Part shown: positions 42,801-54,890 of the stretch, in pieces
Numbering within the stretch: position 1 is the first letter of the stretch
How the letters are laid out: each line of letters opens with the position of its first letter
Source of the DNA: Saccharum officinarum
Lineage: Eukaryota; Streptophyta; Magnoliopsida; Poales; Poaceae
Reading direction: 5' to 3'
Assembly (NCBI GenBank): GCA_020631735.1
Contig: CM036209.1
Span: 5,307,451-5,371,450, forward strand
DNA length: 64,000 nucleotides
Made by a program: the position numbers and the translations under genes
Notes under the pieces: model-generated
The model's input: only the letters and a program-made list of their open reading frames with translations
Databases searched by the model: none
What the model was told of the DNA's origin: nothing

Positions 42801-43914
42801 GAAGCGCTCCTTGTATGGTTTGAAACAGTCCCCTCGTCAGTGGAACAAGAGGTTTGATTCATTTATGTTGTCACACAGTTTCAAAAGATCTAGATATGAT
42901 AGCTGTGTTTACATCAAGCATGTTAATGGATCACTTATATATTTGCTGTTATATGTTGATGATATGCTGATTGCTGCTAAGAGCAAGATTGAAATCACTA
43001 AGTTAAAGAAGTTGTTAAGTAGTGAGTTTGATATGAAAGATCTTGGTAGTGCTAAGAAAATTCTTGGTACAGAAATTAGTAGAGACAGAAAATCTGGTTT
43101 GCTATTTCTTAGTCAACAAAATTATATCAAGAAAGTTCTTCAGCGTTTCAACATGCAAAATGCTAAGGCTGTTAGTACCCCTATTGCACCTCACTTTAAG
43201 TTGTCAGCTGCTCAGTGTCCTAGTACAGATGTAGAGATTGAGTACATGTCAATGGTTCCTTATTCTAGTGCTGTTGGGTCTTTGATGTATGCCATGGTTT
43301 GCTCTCGTCCAGATTTATCATATGCTATGAGTCTTGTTAGTATATATATGTCTAATCCTGGCAAAGAACATTGGAGGGCAGTTCAGTGGATTTTCAGGTA
43401 CCTCGGAGGCACAGCAGATTTCTGTTTGAAGTTTAGAAGAACTGATAAGGGTCTCATTGGTTATGTGGATTCTGATTATGCTGCTGATCTGGACAGGCGA
43501 AGATCAATTACTGGTTATGTGTTTACTGTTGGCAGTTGTGCTGTGAGTTGGAGGGCTACGTTACAGTCTGTTGTTGCTTTGTCTACTACTGAAGCAGAAT
43601 ATATGGCTATTTGTGAAGCGTGCAAAGAATTGATATGGTTGAAAGGTTTGTACGCTAAACTCAGTGAAATTGAATCTTACATAAGTTTGCACTGTGACAG
43701 TCAAAGTGCAATTTACCTCACTAAAGATCAGATGTTCCATGAGAGAACTAAGCACCTAGATATCAAGTATCATTTTATGCGAGATGTGATTGAAGAAGGT
43801 AAGATGAAGATATGCAAGATTAGTACTCATGATAATCCTGCTGATATGATGACAAAGCCTGTTCCTGTTGCTAAGTTTGAGTTATGCTCAAGCTTAGTTG
43901 ATTTAATTGAATAG
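39883..43914 (+). pseudogene. Copia gag-pol with premature stops and frameshifts
   Basis: One polyprotein frame can be followed from the ATG at 39883 to the TAG at 43912. Gag: LLNYDMRFSLWQVKMRGIL, then a CCHC-like knuckle (CVYCKLTNHNVEDC, about 40602). Protease region: WILDFACLFH, where the residue after the catalytic Asp is Phe, not Ser. Integrase: H-H-C-C region (WHMRLGHMSHH, CEHCIFGK), D of HADLWG, D of TDNGGEF, E of VAERM. RT: YVDDML near 42952. RNase [11 protein letters not shown]. Breaks: stops at 40390, 41512, 41731, 41746, 42301 and about 42457, plus two compensating frameshifts near 41840 and 41935. It is inactive. Confidence 0.9.
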
Positions 43915-44013
43915 TCCAAGAGACTATTGTTGGCACCAGTGGTTTTCTATCTTTGTTGTTCAGGATGATGGGTTGATTTATGATACAAGATGAATTTGTC
44001 TCAAGGTGGAGTT

Positions 44014-44350
44014 TGTTGGAGTTGTTTTAAATTCACTGCAAGATATAGGCCGGGCTTCTGACGGAGCGAAGCGGAGGCCCGTAAAAGCCGAAGGCTGGGC
44101 CGGAGCGTAGCGGGGGACGGAGCCCCCCGCGGTACGGTACATATATACCCTTGCTAGGGTTTCTTGGAGACTTGATTCTCTTGTAAGCCGTCACAGGCGT
44201 GTAACCCAAAACTCTTGAGATAGTGAGATTGTTGCTGGCTGGTGCCCGTGGTTTTTCCCCTTCGCATTGGTGGGGTTTTCCACGTTAAATCGTGTGTCTC
44301 CGCTGTGATTGATTTCGTTTTACTTCATATTCCATACGTCGTTCATAACA
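44014..44350 (+). repeat. Copia 3' LTR (337 bp)
   Basis: Same termini as 39513-39849, about 3.6% diverged. Confidence 0.92.
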
Positions 44351-45111
44351 GCTTCAACTCAGATGGAGACAATGCAGGCACTTTTTCAAGATTTCAGTTG
44401 GGACATGAATTCTGAGGATCATTGGAAATATGTTTGGGGGCTCTACAACCTATAGTTCCTCAAAGGCATACAGAGTACTAATTGGACAGCAGCAGACTTC
44501 TCTCCTCTTCAAGTGGATGTGGACCTCTAGTAATCTTGGAAATCATAAATTTTTCTTCTGGCTCCTACTAATGGATAGACTTAACACCAGGAATTTGTTG
44601 AAAAGAAAGAACAGACATTTGGATGACTATAATTGTGTTCTTTGCAATACCAACACAGAAGAAACATGTTTCCATCTGTTCTTCACCTGCCCCTTCAGTG
44701 CTGCTTGCTGGAACTAAATTAACATATCCTAGAACACTAATCTTGAGCCTCTAGATATGGTTTGTCAAGCTAGGATTTCCTTTGGTAGTAAAATCTTCAG
44801 AGAGCTTGTGATTACTGCCTGTTGGGTCACATGGACCACAAGAAATGGAGTCATTTTCGATGGTAAAGCTCATATCCTTAATCAGTGGAAACGTGCCTTC
44901 GAGGATGAACTTGGTCTGGTTTGTATCAAGGCCAAGAAGAAGATTAGAGATGTACTTATTAGGTGGTGTGAGATTTTCCCCTAATGTTTCCTCCTCTCTT
45001 TTCTTTGGGCTTTGATAGCCTTGTAAAGCTTGTAAATTTTGTACATTTACACAATTATATAAAATACAAAAAATAGGTAGGGGACTCCCCTGCTAACCTC
45101 TCAAAAAAAAT
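44351..45111 (+). pseudogene. LINE zinc-binding region and 3' UTR, right part
   Basis: Coding pieces include SSSKAYRVLIGQQQTSLLFKWMW, NHKFFFWLLLMDRLNTRN, CVLCNTNTEETCFHLFFTC (the zf-RVT cysteines) and WVTWTTRNGVIFDG. One frameshift lies near 44435 and stops near 44715. The 3' UTR ends AAAAATAGGTAGGGGACTCCCC, followed by poly(A). The tail resembles that of the SINE at 3904-4034. Confidence 0.82.
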
Positions 45112-47354
45112 AGTGCACCCACGGCCCACGGGCCGGCCGCGGCAGCGGCAGCGAGAGATGAAAACGGGGCGGAATTCCAGTCGCGCACGCTGGTCAGAGG
45201 CGAAACTCGGCTTTGCTCCTGCCCGTGCAAGTTCGACGGAGTCCGGAGGTGGAGCACAGGCACGCAGGCCCAAATGCGAAACCCATTTGCTATTCCTAAT
45301 ATACCACCCACCCTCTATGACATGCTGCATGCTCCTCCCCGTCCCCGGAGGCCGAGCTCGGTCAGTCGGTCTTGCTCTTGCTGGCAGGAGAGCTCGATGG
45401 AGGGAAGGATCCATGGCTTCCGGATCAGATCAGGGATGAGCTCGGAAATGGGCAAAAGCGAGCGCACATGCCAAACATGGCACCTTTTTAGCCACGAGGT
45501 ATTTGTCTAGCTTCTTGTTGGATTAGTGAGCAACCAGCAAACTGCCGGCACAGCTGGACCATGCATTCTTTTATATATATGATATGAAGCATGATGGATG
45601 CTTTATGATCTGGGACAACAATTTTGTATTTAAATGCGAAAGGGTGGTTTACATTTCAAATCGATGACATCAGTTGTGTTCTGCAGCTTGGTATAATATC
45701 AGTAGCAGCAACAGGCTGAATTTATGGGTGGATCAATTGGTCCTTCTGTTCTAGTGTTCTGTAATGTCCAAGGGGAATGCATTGATGAAAACCATGCTAG
45801 TTTAAGCTTTGTTAAGACTATCTGTGTTGTCAGCAAGTTTGTTATTACCATATCGCAAAGTTCTTCATGAAAAATATTCCACTTTAATAAAAGCAACAGA
45901 TTCTCCATGTCTCAATATCTTTTTTTTCCCTCAAGAGCACATTGTAAAGGGCTAAAGGCAGCAGCAGCTCTTCAGTTCTCCCGAGGGGCTAACAGAATAT
46001 CTGTCAGTTAGTCCTCTCTTTTGCTTTCTTTTTACACAGTTATTAGGGTACATTAAACTGCTTGTTTTTCCATAGTTTATGGTAAAAGCTTGTATTCCCA
46101 TTTTCATATTGTAGTGCATCCAACACCTAATCCTTGATGAATTTATTCTGCCTGAAATTTCCTACTCTCAAGATAAAAGCGCAGTTTCTCAACTGGCGAA
46201 AAAAGCTTTTCAATTCAAAACTTAAAATCATATTGCTTCATGATCTACATATACAAAAGAGATTCAAAGATGGATGTCAAAAGGTCAAGTTGATCCTAAA
46301 GGTAAACCATATGAATCATAGGTTGACATGCAGAGACCTGTTGACTATTTAGTACAATGCTCCGAATCAAGATGCAGAGGGTGGAAGCTGGGAAAGGCTA
46401 TTTGCACGGATCCTTTTAATGGAACTTATTCTTCCACTAGAGACTTTGGCCACCTGCAGCGTTACTACTACAGACAGTTGGCAATTGGCAGCCACCCAAT
46501 ATTGGATTCTTCTACAGATTTGCACGATATCATTGAGAACAGGATCTTTGATACTTGACTCTTTTCATTGTGTATATATGGCATCTCAAATTCAGCATCA
46601 GCCACTTGCAGGAGGGCACCAAGTCTAGGCAGGGATATCTTAATGCCAAACATACCTGCCTTGTGTTCATAGCGCCTTGCTTTGGCAATTTCATGGTTGA
46701 TTGTAGCACTTGTCCCAGCTGAAAATGATGTCCTCTGAAGGAACAAACAAAAAGGGAAATGGAGTATATATGCAAATCTTACAGGAGGCAGAATATTTTA
46801 TTTTATCAAAAAGGGTAAGAGAAATTAGGCCTGTGTACCTTCTATATCAAGCTGTAAGTACATATAATATTTTCTTAATAAGATGTGTGGCGAATATTCA
46901 TTTCAGAGTTTGTTCGTGTATAGGACCTCTTTTTTCTTACCATGAGCTTTCTTATTAATAATTAACACTTTTTTTTTTGCACAAGTACTCTAGTTTTTCT
47001 CAATCTCAAGCTCAATGCTTTTAGGTTCACATACTTCCCGGCATTGAGAATCACACGACAATATCATGACTAGTGGTATACAATTTAAGGGGTCTTGATT
47101 CTCATTTTATCATTACATAATGTGAATATGAGGATGCAAAATTGTTCCAGTAAAATAGTATCATCTCATATTTGCCTTCATTTATCTGAAAATGGAACCA
47201 AAACTTGTAGTTTTAGCAACTTTTTTTAAGATAACAGAACAAAGTTACAGTCTCTACCATCCGAGGATGATACTAAGGGGTGAATATAGCATTCTAAGAT
47301 ATGGAGTTGGACCATGCTATTTATCATGTGGTTCTAAGAAAACATCGGCAACTA
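45112..47354. other. Intergenic DNA with possible old exon fragments
   Basis: 45112-45470 is GC-rich. Short coding-like pieces occur: a plus-strand stretch near 46135-46210 (LPEISYSQDKSAVSQLAKKAF) and a minus-strand stretch 46746-46500 (SATINHEIAKARRYEHKAG, then a possible donor GTATGT). I do not recognise either and cannot join them into a gene. They may be relics. Confidence 0.3.
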
Positions 47355-47616
47355 CTTCCTCCGTACCAAATTACAGTCCAATTTGGCTTTGCCATTAGTA
47401 AATCTTCTTTTAAATTTGACTAAGTTTATAGAAAAATGCACAAAAACCCAAAACATCAAATTAGTTTCTTTAAATTCTCTGTGAAATATGTTTTGATAGA
47501 TCCAGCATCTATTTGAAGTTGTAGATGTTATGATATGTATCTACAAACTTGATCAAAATTAGAGAAGTTTAACTTAGAACAAAACCAAAGCAAACTATAG
47601 TTTAGAATGGATGGAG
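47355..47616. mobile_element. Stowaway-like MITE
   Basis: 262 bp, left end CTTCCTCCGTACCAAATTA, right end GAATGGATGGAG, TA on both sides. Confidence 0.65.
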
Positions 47617-49596
47617 TAGTAAATATAAGCCTAATAGTCAAATGGGTTGATGTGTGATGAAACAAAATTTTGTACCAACTGGAAGAATTTTTTGTAAGTG
47701 ATCGGCTGTATAAGGATAATTGTCACAAACAAACTATGTAATATGTATGGTTATCTCAAAAGATAATTTAGAAGTCCAAGCAGATCTGAAAAATATTAAA
47801 AATAATCAAGTGGCTAGTGTGCATTGACGTATTGCAACCTCCTACATGCATACTTATCCACTCAAAACTGATTTGACTAAGCTAGGATTTTCCTGAAAGG
47901 ACCGCTTGTTGCTGTAGAATATATTCTGCATTGAGGGGACAGGTCAATGCTATACGAAGCAAATTGCAACGGCGCAGCCTAGCATCACTATCAAAGCCCT
48001 CCTCTTGCCCACATTATAAATAACAGAGGTCAATGGTTGCCTGAAGTACATGGGCGAACAATGCAAGTGAAGAGGGGAGCCTTACATGGAGATGAGGAGC
48101 CTATCTCCCTTAGCCAAGAATGGCTTGCCTATCTCCATTATTTGGTTCATCATCAGGGGGACCTCCGATCCCTCATGATGGATGAAATGTGGATGATGGC
48201 AGGCCTTCTGGCTAAGTGAGTGATTCTCTTCCACCATGCTAGGCTTGCCCTCTTTCCAATTCTCTGCAGTTTTCCTTTCATGTCAAAGATATGTTAGAAG
48301 GTACGTATGTCAGTATGTGTGGTTTGCTACTAGGTTCTAAGTTGTTCAGATCATTCATCACTCTTTTAGAAGTATGTAGTGAAGAACTGAAGGTAAGGAG
48401 ACGACTAAAAGACGCACATGAAGTGCCAACTTAATGGGTCAAATCATTTTTATATGCTGTTTCAGAAAGTTGCAGTTAATGATTGACTGATTGTTGTTTT
48501 CCTCATCGTTCTCCTTCACTTTTGAAAAATGTACACTGCCTTTAGCTTGTAGTACTGTACCAATCAGCACATGAGTGTTGAGACAGACCTATAACTTGAA
48601 TGTGGGATGGTAGGGGATTATAACAGATTAACGGACTTACCATTCCAATGAAAATCCTTTTTTGTAATTGCATAGAACCTTCTTCTTGAATTGAACAAAA
48701 AGGCTTTTGATGTAGTATATTATTAGAAGAAACAGAATGGCCGACAAACCTTCTAGCGGCACTGTGGCAGTACGGGAAAAGAAGAATATAATTTTATTTG
48801 AGAAATTTTATTATCGGTTATATGACTATTTTTAACTGTCATTCAGATTTTAGAGTGGCCTATTATATAGTATAGTATACCAGATGTGAGTTTTGAGAAA
48901 TGGTCCACTTCGAATGGTTCTAATTCATAAGTTAAAAATATGCCCTATTTCTTGCTACAGAAAAATTTGACCCGAACTACTTTATCACTCTATCCTTTCT
49001 AGAAATGTAGGTAGGATGAAGTTCTAAAAAAACAGCGCTAGATAACAAAAACTATTCTCTCAAATCAAAAATACTTGTCCCATTTGACTTTGCACGCTCT
49101 TCAATACGTATCTATGACTACTAATTTCATCTAGAACATCTCCTTACAATCCTTCAAAATATGAGATTTAACAAGTACAATTGAGTAGAAATCTACACAT
49201 ATAACTTACATGTTTCCAAACCAAATAATTTATAAATTATTTGAGTTTGCAGTTTTTACAGTCTGACCAAATCTTGTTCTGAATGACATGTTTTATGGCT
49301 CGACAGAGTACAAACGCCACCTCAGCTCTTAGCATCTAGAATTTGGGAAAACAGACTAATCTTTAGTTCTACAAGTAAAACAGATTTCTTGCAAAAAGAA
49401 TTACAAGTCATCACAATATGCCTCCCAATGCGGTAAGACACCATTTTTGTTGAAGCATGTATGTGCTAAACACTAATTATGTTGTGAGCCTTGTAAAGGA
49501 ACTCTGCGGTTGTGAACAAGTGGGACTGTGGGTGAAAAATCTCCCAAGGACATACACGCATATGCAAAGATGAGCGTGGAAGGGAACACAGAAACG
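47617..49596. other. Intergenic DNA, AT-rich
   Basis: A 60-codon coding-like stretch at 48037-48219 (PEVHGRTMQVKR...SLSQEWLAYLHYL) is not recognised with any confidence. A degenerate Stowaway-like segment lies at about 49055-49320. No gene called. Confidence 0.3.
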
Positions 49597-50712
49597 GGCC
49601 TTGTTTGGGTCCAAGCCAAATTTAGCATTGTCTAAGCATTTTGGTCATCATTTGGGTTTAGGGGTTATGGCCAAATATTATTGGTCGTACACAAAAGAAA
49701 AATTGGCACCTCAGTACAAACCAATTTGGCTTGGTCCCTGCCCGTCCACATGCAAGTGTTGTTGGACTGCGCTGATCAGCTCGCCCCCGAAGGTCTGTCC
49801 TTTTTCGATCAAGAAGAGGAAACCATTCAGCACCTTTTGATTGGTTGTGCTTTTACCAGGCAGGTTTGGCACTTGATCTTTCAGTCATTAACTCTGTCCT
49901 CCCTGGTGCCCTCAGTTTTAGAGGTTCATTTCTCCAGATGGTGGGGAAAAGTTGTAAGGTCTGTGCCAAAGGAGATGAAAAAAGGCCTGAATTCCTTAAT
50001 CATTCTGGTACCTTGGGAAGTCTGGAAGCATAGAAATTCTTGTGTTTTTTTTTATAATGCTAGACCTTGCACTTCTGATCTGCTTCGGAATGTGTTGGAT
50101 GAGTGTAGTCTATGGGGCATGGCTAGAGCTTCTGAGCTCCAAGAACTTCTTGCCATGTTGCTCACTGCAGCTGTCTAGGCTGGGGTTTTGTATGGTCGTG
50201 GTCTCATGTGTTTTGTGGCGCGTATGTAAGCTCGTTCGGTGTGGGTTTAGTAATCGGGTTGGTCCTTGTATGGACTCACTTTTATTCTATCTTAATGAAA
50301 CGACACGCAGCTCTCTTGTGATGTTCGAGAAAAAAACATGCTGAGGTGGCAATTTGAATCAAATGCTTCACTTTAATTGATCACAAAGCTTCTAATAGTA
50401 ATATTTTTTTAACCTGCACATCTGATTTACAAACTGTTTTCACAGTTCATATGTTCCTTTCAGTTAATTATATAATTCAAGACCAAACTTCTGATGTTAA
50501 AAAAAGATGGCATGTGAGGCCCACACTTTTGGCTTTTTGCAGGCTTGGTCATCATCCAAGCACCTGTTTATGAGTGTTGGCCACACTTTTGGCTTTTTTG
50601 CCATACTTTTGCTATCCATCCACACTTTGACTATAATTTGGCTATGGCCAAGTTTGGACATCGCCAAATTTTGGCTCGGCACTCTGGCATCATGAACCAA
50701 ACACACGCACCT
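49597..50712. mobile_element. Harbinger-like MITE halves separated by a LINE insertion
   Basis: The left flank 49597-49740 (GGGCCTTGTTTGGGTCC...) and right flank 50500-50712 (...ATGAACCAAACACACGC) look like inverted ends of one element, both rich in GGCCAAAT/ATTTGGCC words. A LINE tail lies between them. No TSD confirmed. Confidence 0.4.
49750..50337 (+). mobile_element. 5'-truncated L1-type LINE 3' end
   Basis: The frame to 50178 encodes the end of a plant LINE ORF2: DQEEETIQHLLIGCAFTRQVW, then FSRWWGKVVRSVPKEMKKG, NSLIILVPWEVWKHRNSCVF, and DECSLWGMARASELQELLA. A 3' UTR with CTTAATGAAACGACACGC and GTTCGAGAAAAAAA follows. It lacks RT and endonuclease. Confidence 0.82.
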
Positions 50713-51639
50713 CTAGCGGCATGGAACCCTTAGTGTTGATATTGAACATGACAAATTATTGACGATCAAAGGTAGGGAATTGCTTGATTTTAATGGTTAA
50801 ACCACAAATATTTAAAATTTGATATATAATTAGTCCTTACTCCCCGCGTTCCAACATATGAGGTGTTTGATTTTTAGTTTTATCCCAAATAAAAAAACTT
50901 TCTCTAATCATGGACCAAGCTTACAGAAAAAAAATGTACCACCATCTCTCTAATAAAATTAGTCTCATTAGTTAAATGTCCTGACAGTATATAAATAGCT
51001 AGTAATACTACTAGTCATTAATCAACCAACCATGTGGAATTGGGCTTGTGAAATAGCCTCTAGGCCCTCGTGGTTTTTGGTGTATTAAAGACAAATAATT
51101 AAGGGCTTAATAAGGTTTATGAGATGTGAACGACTTTTAAACCCCTCGAAGTTAATGGTATATGGCAAAAGAACACATAATGCTTAAGTTCATCTTTGTT
51201 TTTGAAATTGAGTTTAGGAAATGTTGTACTATAAAGAGAGACACAAATTTGATGTTTGTATATTGGTTAAGTGCCCATATTATGATCTAACAAACCATGA
51301 GAGACATCTCAGCGCACACACAACATCTGGTTAGGAAGTAGATCTAACTCCGTGACCTCATAGCTTTTGACCAAATGTTCCAGCTTCATAAAACAATTTC
51401 TAGCTTCATGACCAAAATATTCCCATGCTTATGATATATTTATATAAAAAATGAAAGGATTATATAAAAATGAATCAAAACAAAAATTAAAAAAACCAAT
51501 ATCAGAATTTACCATAAGCCAGTGATAGAAAAGGGAAAAATTCACTATTAGATCAGAAAACAATAAACATGATTACAAATGATAAATTATGATAATGAAA
51601 GCAGTTCGAAGAAATTAAAAATAGAAAAAGCGGTAGTTC
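50713..51639. other. Intergenic AT-rich DNA
   Basis: A partial Stowaway-like end (CTCCCCGCGTTCC) occurs near 50841. No gene. Confidence 0.45.
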
Positions 51640-52675
51640 TCCTATGCGGGCATCCGGACTGTTTTCTTCCCATCGGACGTTTTTTTAATTGGACCATAAC
51701 CCATATAGCCTATCAACGGCCCAACAGTCTCCACCAAACATGCTTCTCTCCCACGCTGTTGCTCCTCTCCCTAATGCGGTTGCTCATATATCTTCCGCTC
51801 GTCCAGAAGGCTCCAGTCACCGCAGCGGCCTTATCAACCGCGCCATCCGATCTCCGCGTCTGACTCCACCGTGCCGCTCGCCTGCCACTCACCTTCTCTA
51901 GCGTGGAGTTGCTCGCCGCAGGCAGTGTAGCCACCCGGCTCTACCGCCTCTACTGCAGGGCCGCCTCACCACGGGGGACGCACCCACACAGCAACTCGAC
52001 AGAGCGTGTACCGCTTGCTCGCTGGCATCTCTCCCTTCCCCCGAGCTTCGTGCCGGTGTCGAGCTCCACGTCGACGAGCCTCTATTTTGTCCAAGCAGCA
52101 AATAGCTGTTGCACTTGAAAGCGTATGTTGTAATCGTTTGTTTTAAGTGTTTTAGATGTTTTAGAGGTATGTTGCAAGCATTTCATATGGATGTTGCGCG
52201 ATGTTGCATATGTTGCAATGGTTGTACATATATGTTGCAAGGTTCTATTCCAAATGTTTTATATATTTTTTTCAGACGTATGTTGCAAGCGTGTTTGTTT
52301 GGATGTTGCATTTATTTTCACACATATGTTGAAAGTGTTTTATCTGGAGTTGTGTACGTTTGCAATGGTTTCAAGTGTTTTTGTAAGTATTTCAGTCGCA
52401 TAAGTGTTTCATATTTCTTTCTTTTTTATGTTGCAAGTGCTGCATTTGAATGTTTTAAAAGTAAATCGTGTGTTACACATGTGATGCGCATGGAAAGGGG
52501 AAGGGCACGAGGGTCCCCGCGCGGGCGCGCGACGTGTGCAACGTTTGGCAGCGCTGCCCCACATGGCCACGACATGCAGGCGCGGGCAAGCAACTCCAGA
52601 CAGCGTGGGCCCATGCGTGGACACGAAAAAATGGACTGCAGTTATGGATGTGCGGATGTCCGGGCGCTACACACT
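51640..52675. mobile_element. Mutator-like or related non-autonomous element with a minisatellite core
   Basis: Possible inverted ends: GCGGGCATCCGGAC near 51645, and GCGCCCGGACATCCGC in the complement of about 52650-52668. Inside are a GC-rich CT-biased region (51730-52080), the ATGTTGCAAG array (52120-52460) and another GC-rich segment. No transposase. No TSD confirmed. Confidence 0.4.
52120..52460. repeat. Degenerate array of a TATGTTGCAAG(C/T)GTTT motif
   Basis: The words TATGTTGCAAG, GGATGTTGCA and AGTGTTTTA recur about ten times with irregular 20-60 bp spacing. Confidence 0.75.
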
Positions 52676-52689
52676 AGAAATGTAATGCA

Positions 52690-54287
52690 AGAGAGGATGA
52701 CGATGATTGTACCGACGTGTCGAGGTATAAGCCAATCACAATATGATGAAGCCAATTAATCAATCACAAGATAACCAATGAAATTCTCGGACAAAGAAGA
52801 CACAATGATTTTTTACCGAGGTTCACTTGCTTGCCGACAAGCTAGTCCTCGTTGTGGTGATTCACTCACTTGGAGGTTCACGCGCTAATTGGCATCACAC
52901 GCCAAACCCTCGATAGGGTGCCGCACAACCAACACAAGATGAGGATCACACAAGCCATGAGCAATCCACTAGAGTATCTTTTGGCTCTCCACCGGGGAAA
53001 GGTCGAGAACCCCTCACAATCACCACGATCGGAGCCAGAGATAATCATCTTCCTCCGCTCGACGATCCTCGCTGCTCAAAGCCGTCTAGGTGGCGGCAAC
53101 CACCAAGAGTAACAACCGAATCCCACAGCGAAACACGAACACCAAGTGTCTCTAGATGCAAACACTCAAGCAATGCACTTGGATTCTCTCCCAATCTCAC
53201 AAAGATAATGAATCAATGATAAAGATGAGTGAGAGGGCTTTAGCTAAGCTCACAAGGTTGCTATGTCAATGCAAATGATCAAGAGGGTGAGCTAGAGCCG
53301 GCCATGAGGCTTAAATAGAAGCCCCCCACGAAATAGAGTCGTTGGTTCCTCAGTCCACTGAAAAACAGGGTGACTGGACGCACCCACACCAGCGTCCGGT
53401 CGTGGGATCCTTGCCACGTGTGGGCCTTTGAACATTGGCCAGCGATCTCCAACGGTCAGGAACTCCGTGCGGTTAAGTGTGATCGGACGCGCCACAGTGC
53501 AAGACCGGACGTGCCGATCACACGCCTGCACCTACGCCACCACGCCTCGACCTGATGCGCCGCTGGCTGCACCTCCTCGGCTTTCGATCAGATCCAGAGA
53601 GGATCCAGAGCGGCAAAACAGCGACCTGATGCATCCGGTCACTCAGCCACTCCACTCCGCGTGCCAGAACAATGCCACATGTTAGCGACCTGATGATGAA
53701 TAGTAAGCATCCAGCGTCCGGTCACTCGCTTTCATCGAGTCCGTTCGTGTTTCAATGTGACCAGACGCACAGGTCCACTCGTAGCCAGCGTCTGGTCACT
53801 GTTTTTCAGTGACGATCACCTCCTTCACTTCCCAAACTTCTTCACCCTTGCTTAAATGTGTCAACCACCAAGTGTATCACCTTGTGCACGAGTGTTAGCA
53901 TATTTTCATAAATGTTTTTAAGGGTGTTAGCACTCCAATAGATCCTAAATGCATAAGCAATGAGTTAGAGCATCTAGTGGCCCATCTTAATAGTACGGCT
54001 ACTCGTCTTAATAGTACGGCTACTCATCCTAAATATGATCACACTCGCTAAGTATCTCGATCACCAAACAAAAATCTCCTACCACTTATATCTTTGCCTT
54101 GAGCTTTTTATTTTTCTCTTTCTTTTTTTCAAACCGAGCACTTGATCACCTTAACCATCACCACCTTGATCTTAATCTATTTGCTCCACCACTTGGAATA
54201 TCTATCAACCTATCTCACACACACTTAGAGCACATAGGTTAATAGCTAGGGTTTCATCAATTCACCAAAACCAAACTGGAGGTTTCA
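52690..54287 (-). mobile_element. LTR fragment (minus orientation)
   Basis: The high end reads, on the minus strand, TGAAACCTCCAGTTTGG, a common start of long grass LTRs. The fragment holds the GCGTCCGGTC/GACCGGACGC words (53350-53810) and a GTGAACCTCGG-type segment near 52815 like that at 11065 in the solo LTR. The other terminus is not found, so it is truncated near 52690. No internal coding region is attached. Confidence 0.6.
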
Positions 54288-54428
54288 ACTTCGTGAATCT
54301 CGAGATCTGCCGGCTCAGTCCTTCGGAGGTGCTGATATGGATAGAGTTTGCGTACGTGTGTTTTATAGGGGTGAGTGTGCTTGCGCGTTGAGCGTCTGCA
54401 TTAAACTGTGTAATTCTTTAAAAAAACA
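54288..54428 (+). mobile_element. LINE 3' UTR fragment
   Basis: GAATCTCGAGATCTGCCGGC, CGGAGGTGCT, and AGGGGTGAGTGTGC...GAGCGTCTGC followed by poly(A) make up a known grass LINE 3'-end pattern. It directly abuts the LTR fragment. Confidence 0.65.
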
Positions 54429-54476
54429 CCATCAACTGCATGTTTTGGAGTCTGAAAACATGCGGATTCTGGAACG

Positions 54477-54890
54477 TTGGCTACGGAATCGACGGCCTCC
54501 TCCCCACCGCCCGATCGACGCCTCCTCTCCCTCTTTCCTCTCCACCCCTCCCACCTGCAAGCGAGTCAGCCAGGGAACCAGGCAACCAGCCTGATCCCCG
54601 TCTGCATTCCCAAGCTGGAGAATCACCTGCCTGCGCTGCTGTCAGCCAGGGAACTAGCTCGACAATGCCGCGTCAGCCGTCGAGTTCGCGGTCGCGCTGG
54701 AGGCCGGCGCTTCACCGGCACCGTCGTCTCAGCCGCCGTTGCTGCCGTGACACCCTCGGTGGCGGGCTCGTACGTGGTGCCGCTGTGCGGCGAGGATTCT
54801 AAGTATGTGTGCTAGAAGTACAACGGCTACTTCACGGCCTTCCGCGTGTTGCTGGAGGAGGACGGCGAGATCTGGCGGGTGTAACCGCGC
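54477..54890 (+). pseudogene. GC-rich gene fragment of unknown identity
   Basis: A frame from 54477 runs into VAGSYVVPLCGEDSKYVC, meets a TAG at about 54813, and continues in the same frame as KYNGYFTAFRVLLEEDGEIWRV to a TAA near 54882. The composition and coherent sequence around the stop suggest an old coding exon broken by one nonsense change. The family is not recognised. Confidence 0.4.

Larger units (their letters stand above)
39513..44350 (+). mobile_element. Older Ty1/copia (Tork/Tnt1-like) element nested in the LINE
   Basis: The 337-bp LTRs are 39513-39849 and 44014-44350, with TG...CA ends. By hand I count 12 differences, about 3.6%. Near-perfect 5-bp TSDs flank it: gctta at 39508-39512 and gcttc at 44351-44355. 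The primer-binding site TGGTACCGGAGC follows the 5' LTR, and a purine tract (TCAAGGTGGAGTT) precedes the 3' LTR. At an assumed 1.3e-8 substitutions/site/year this divergence means about 1.4 million years; the rate is an assumption. Confidence 0.93.
37985..45111 (+). mobile_element. 5'-truncated L1-type LINE, split by a copia element
   Basis: The left part (37985-39512) carries RT and the start of the zinc-binding region; the right part (44351-45111) carries the rest plus the 3' UTR and poly(A) (about 45104-45111). The endonuclease is missing, consistent with 5' truncation. Several stops and frameshifts are present. Removing the copia insert with one TSD copy leaves the LINE frame continuous. 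I could not find the LINE's own TSD. Confidence 0.88.

Noticed and set aside
46468..46746. A 92-codon minus-strand gene
   Set aside because: The sequence reads partly like exons (donor-like GTATGT at the ARRYEHKAG end), but I cannot find a family, further exons or a plausible start.
48037..48219. A mitochondrial complex I assembly-like exon (EEPISLSQEWLAYLHY)
   Set aside because: The resemblance to the EW-WL motif of that family is short, and no other exons are seen.
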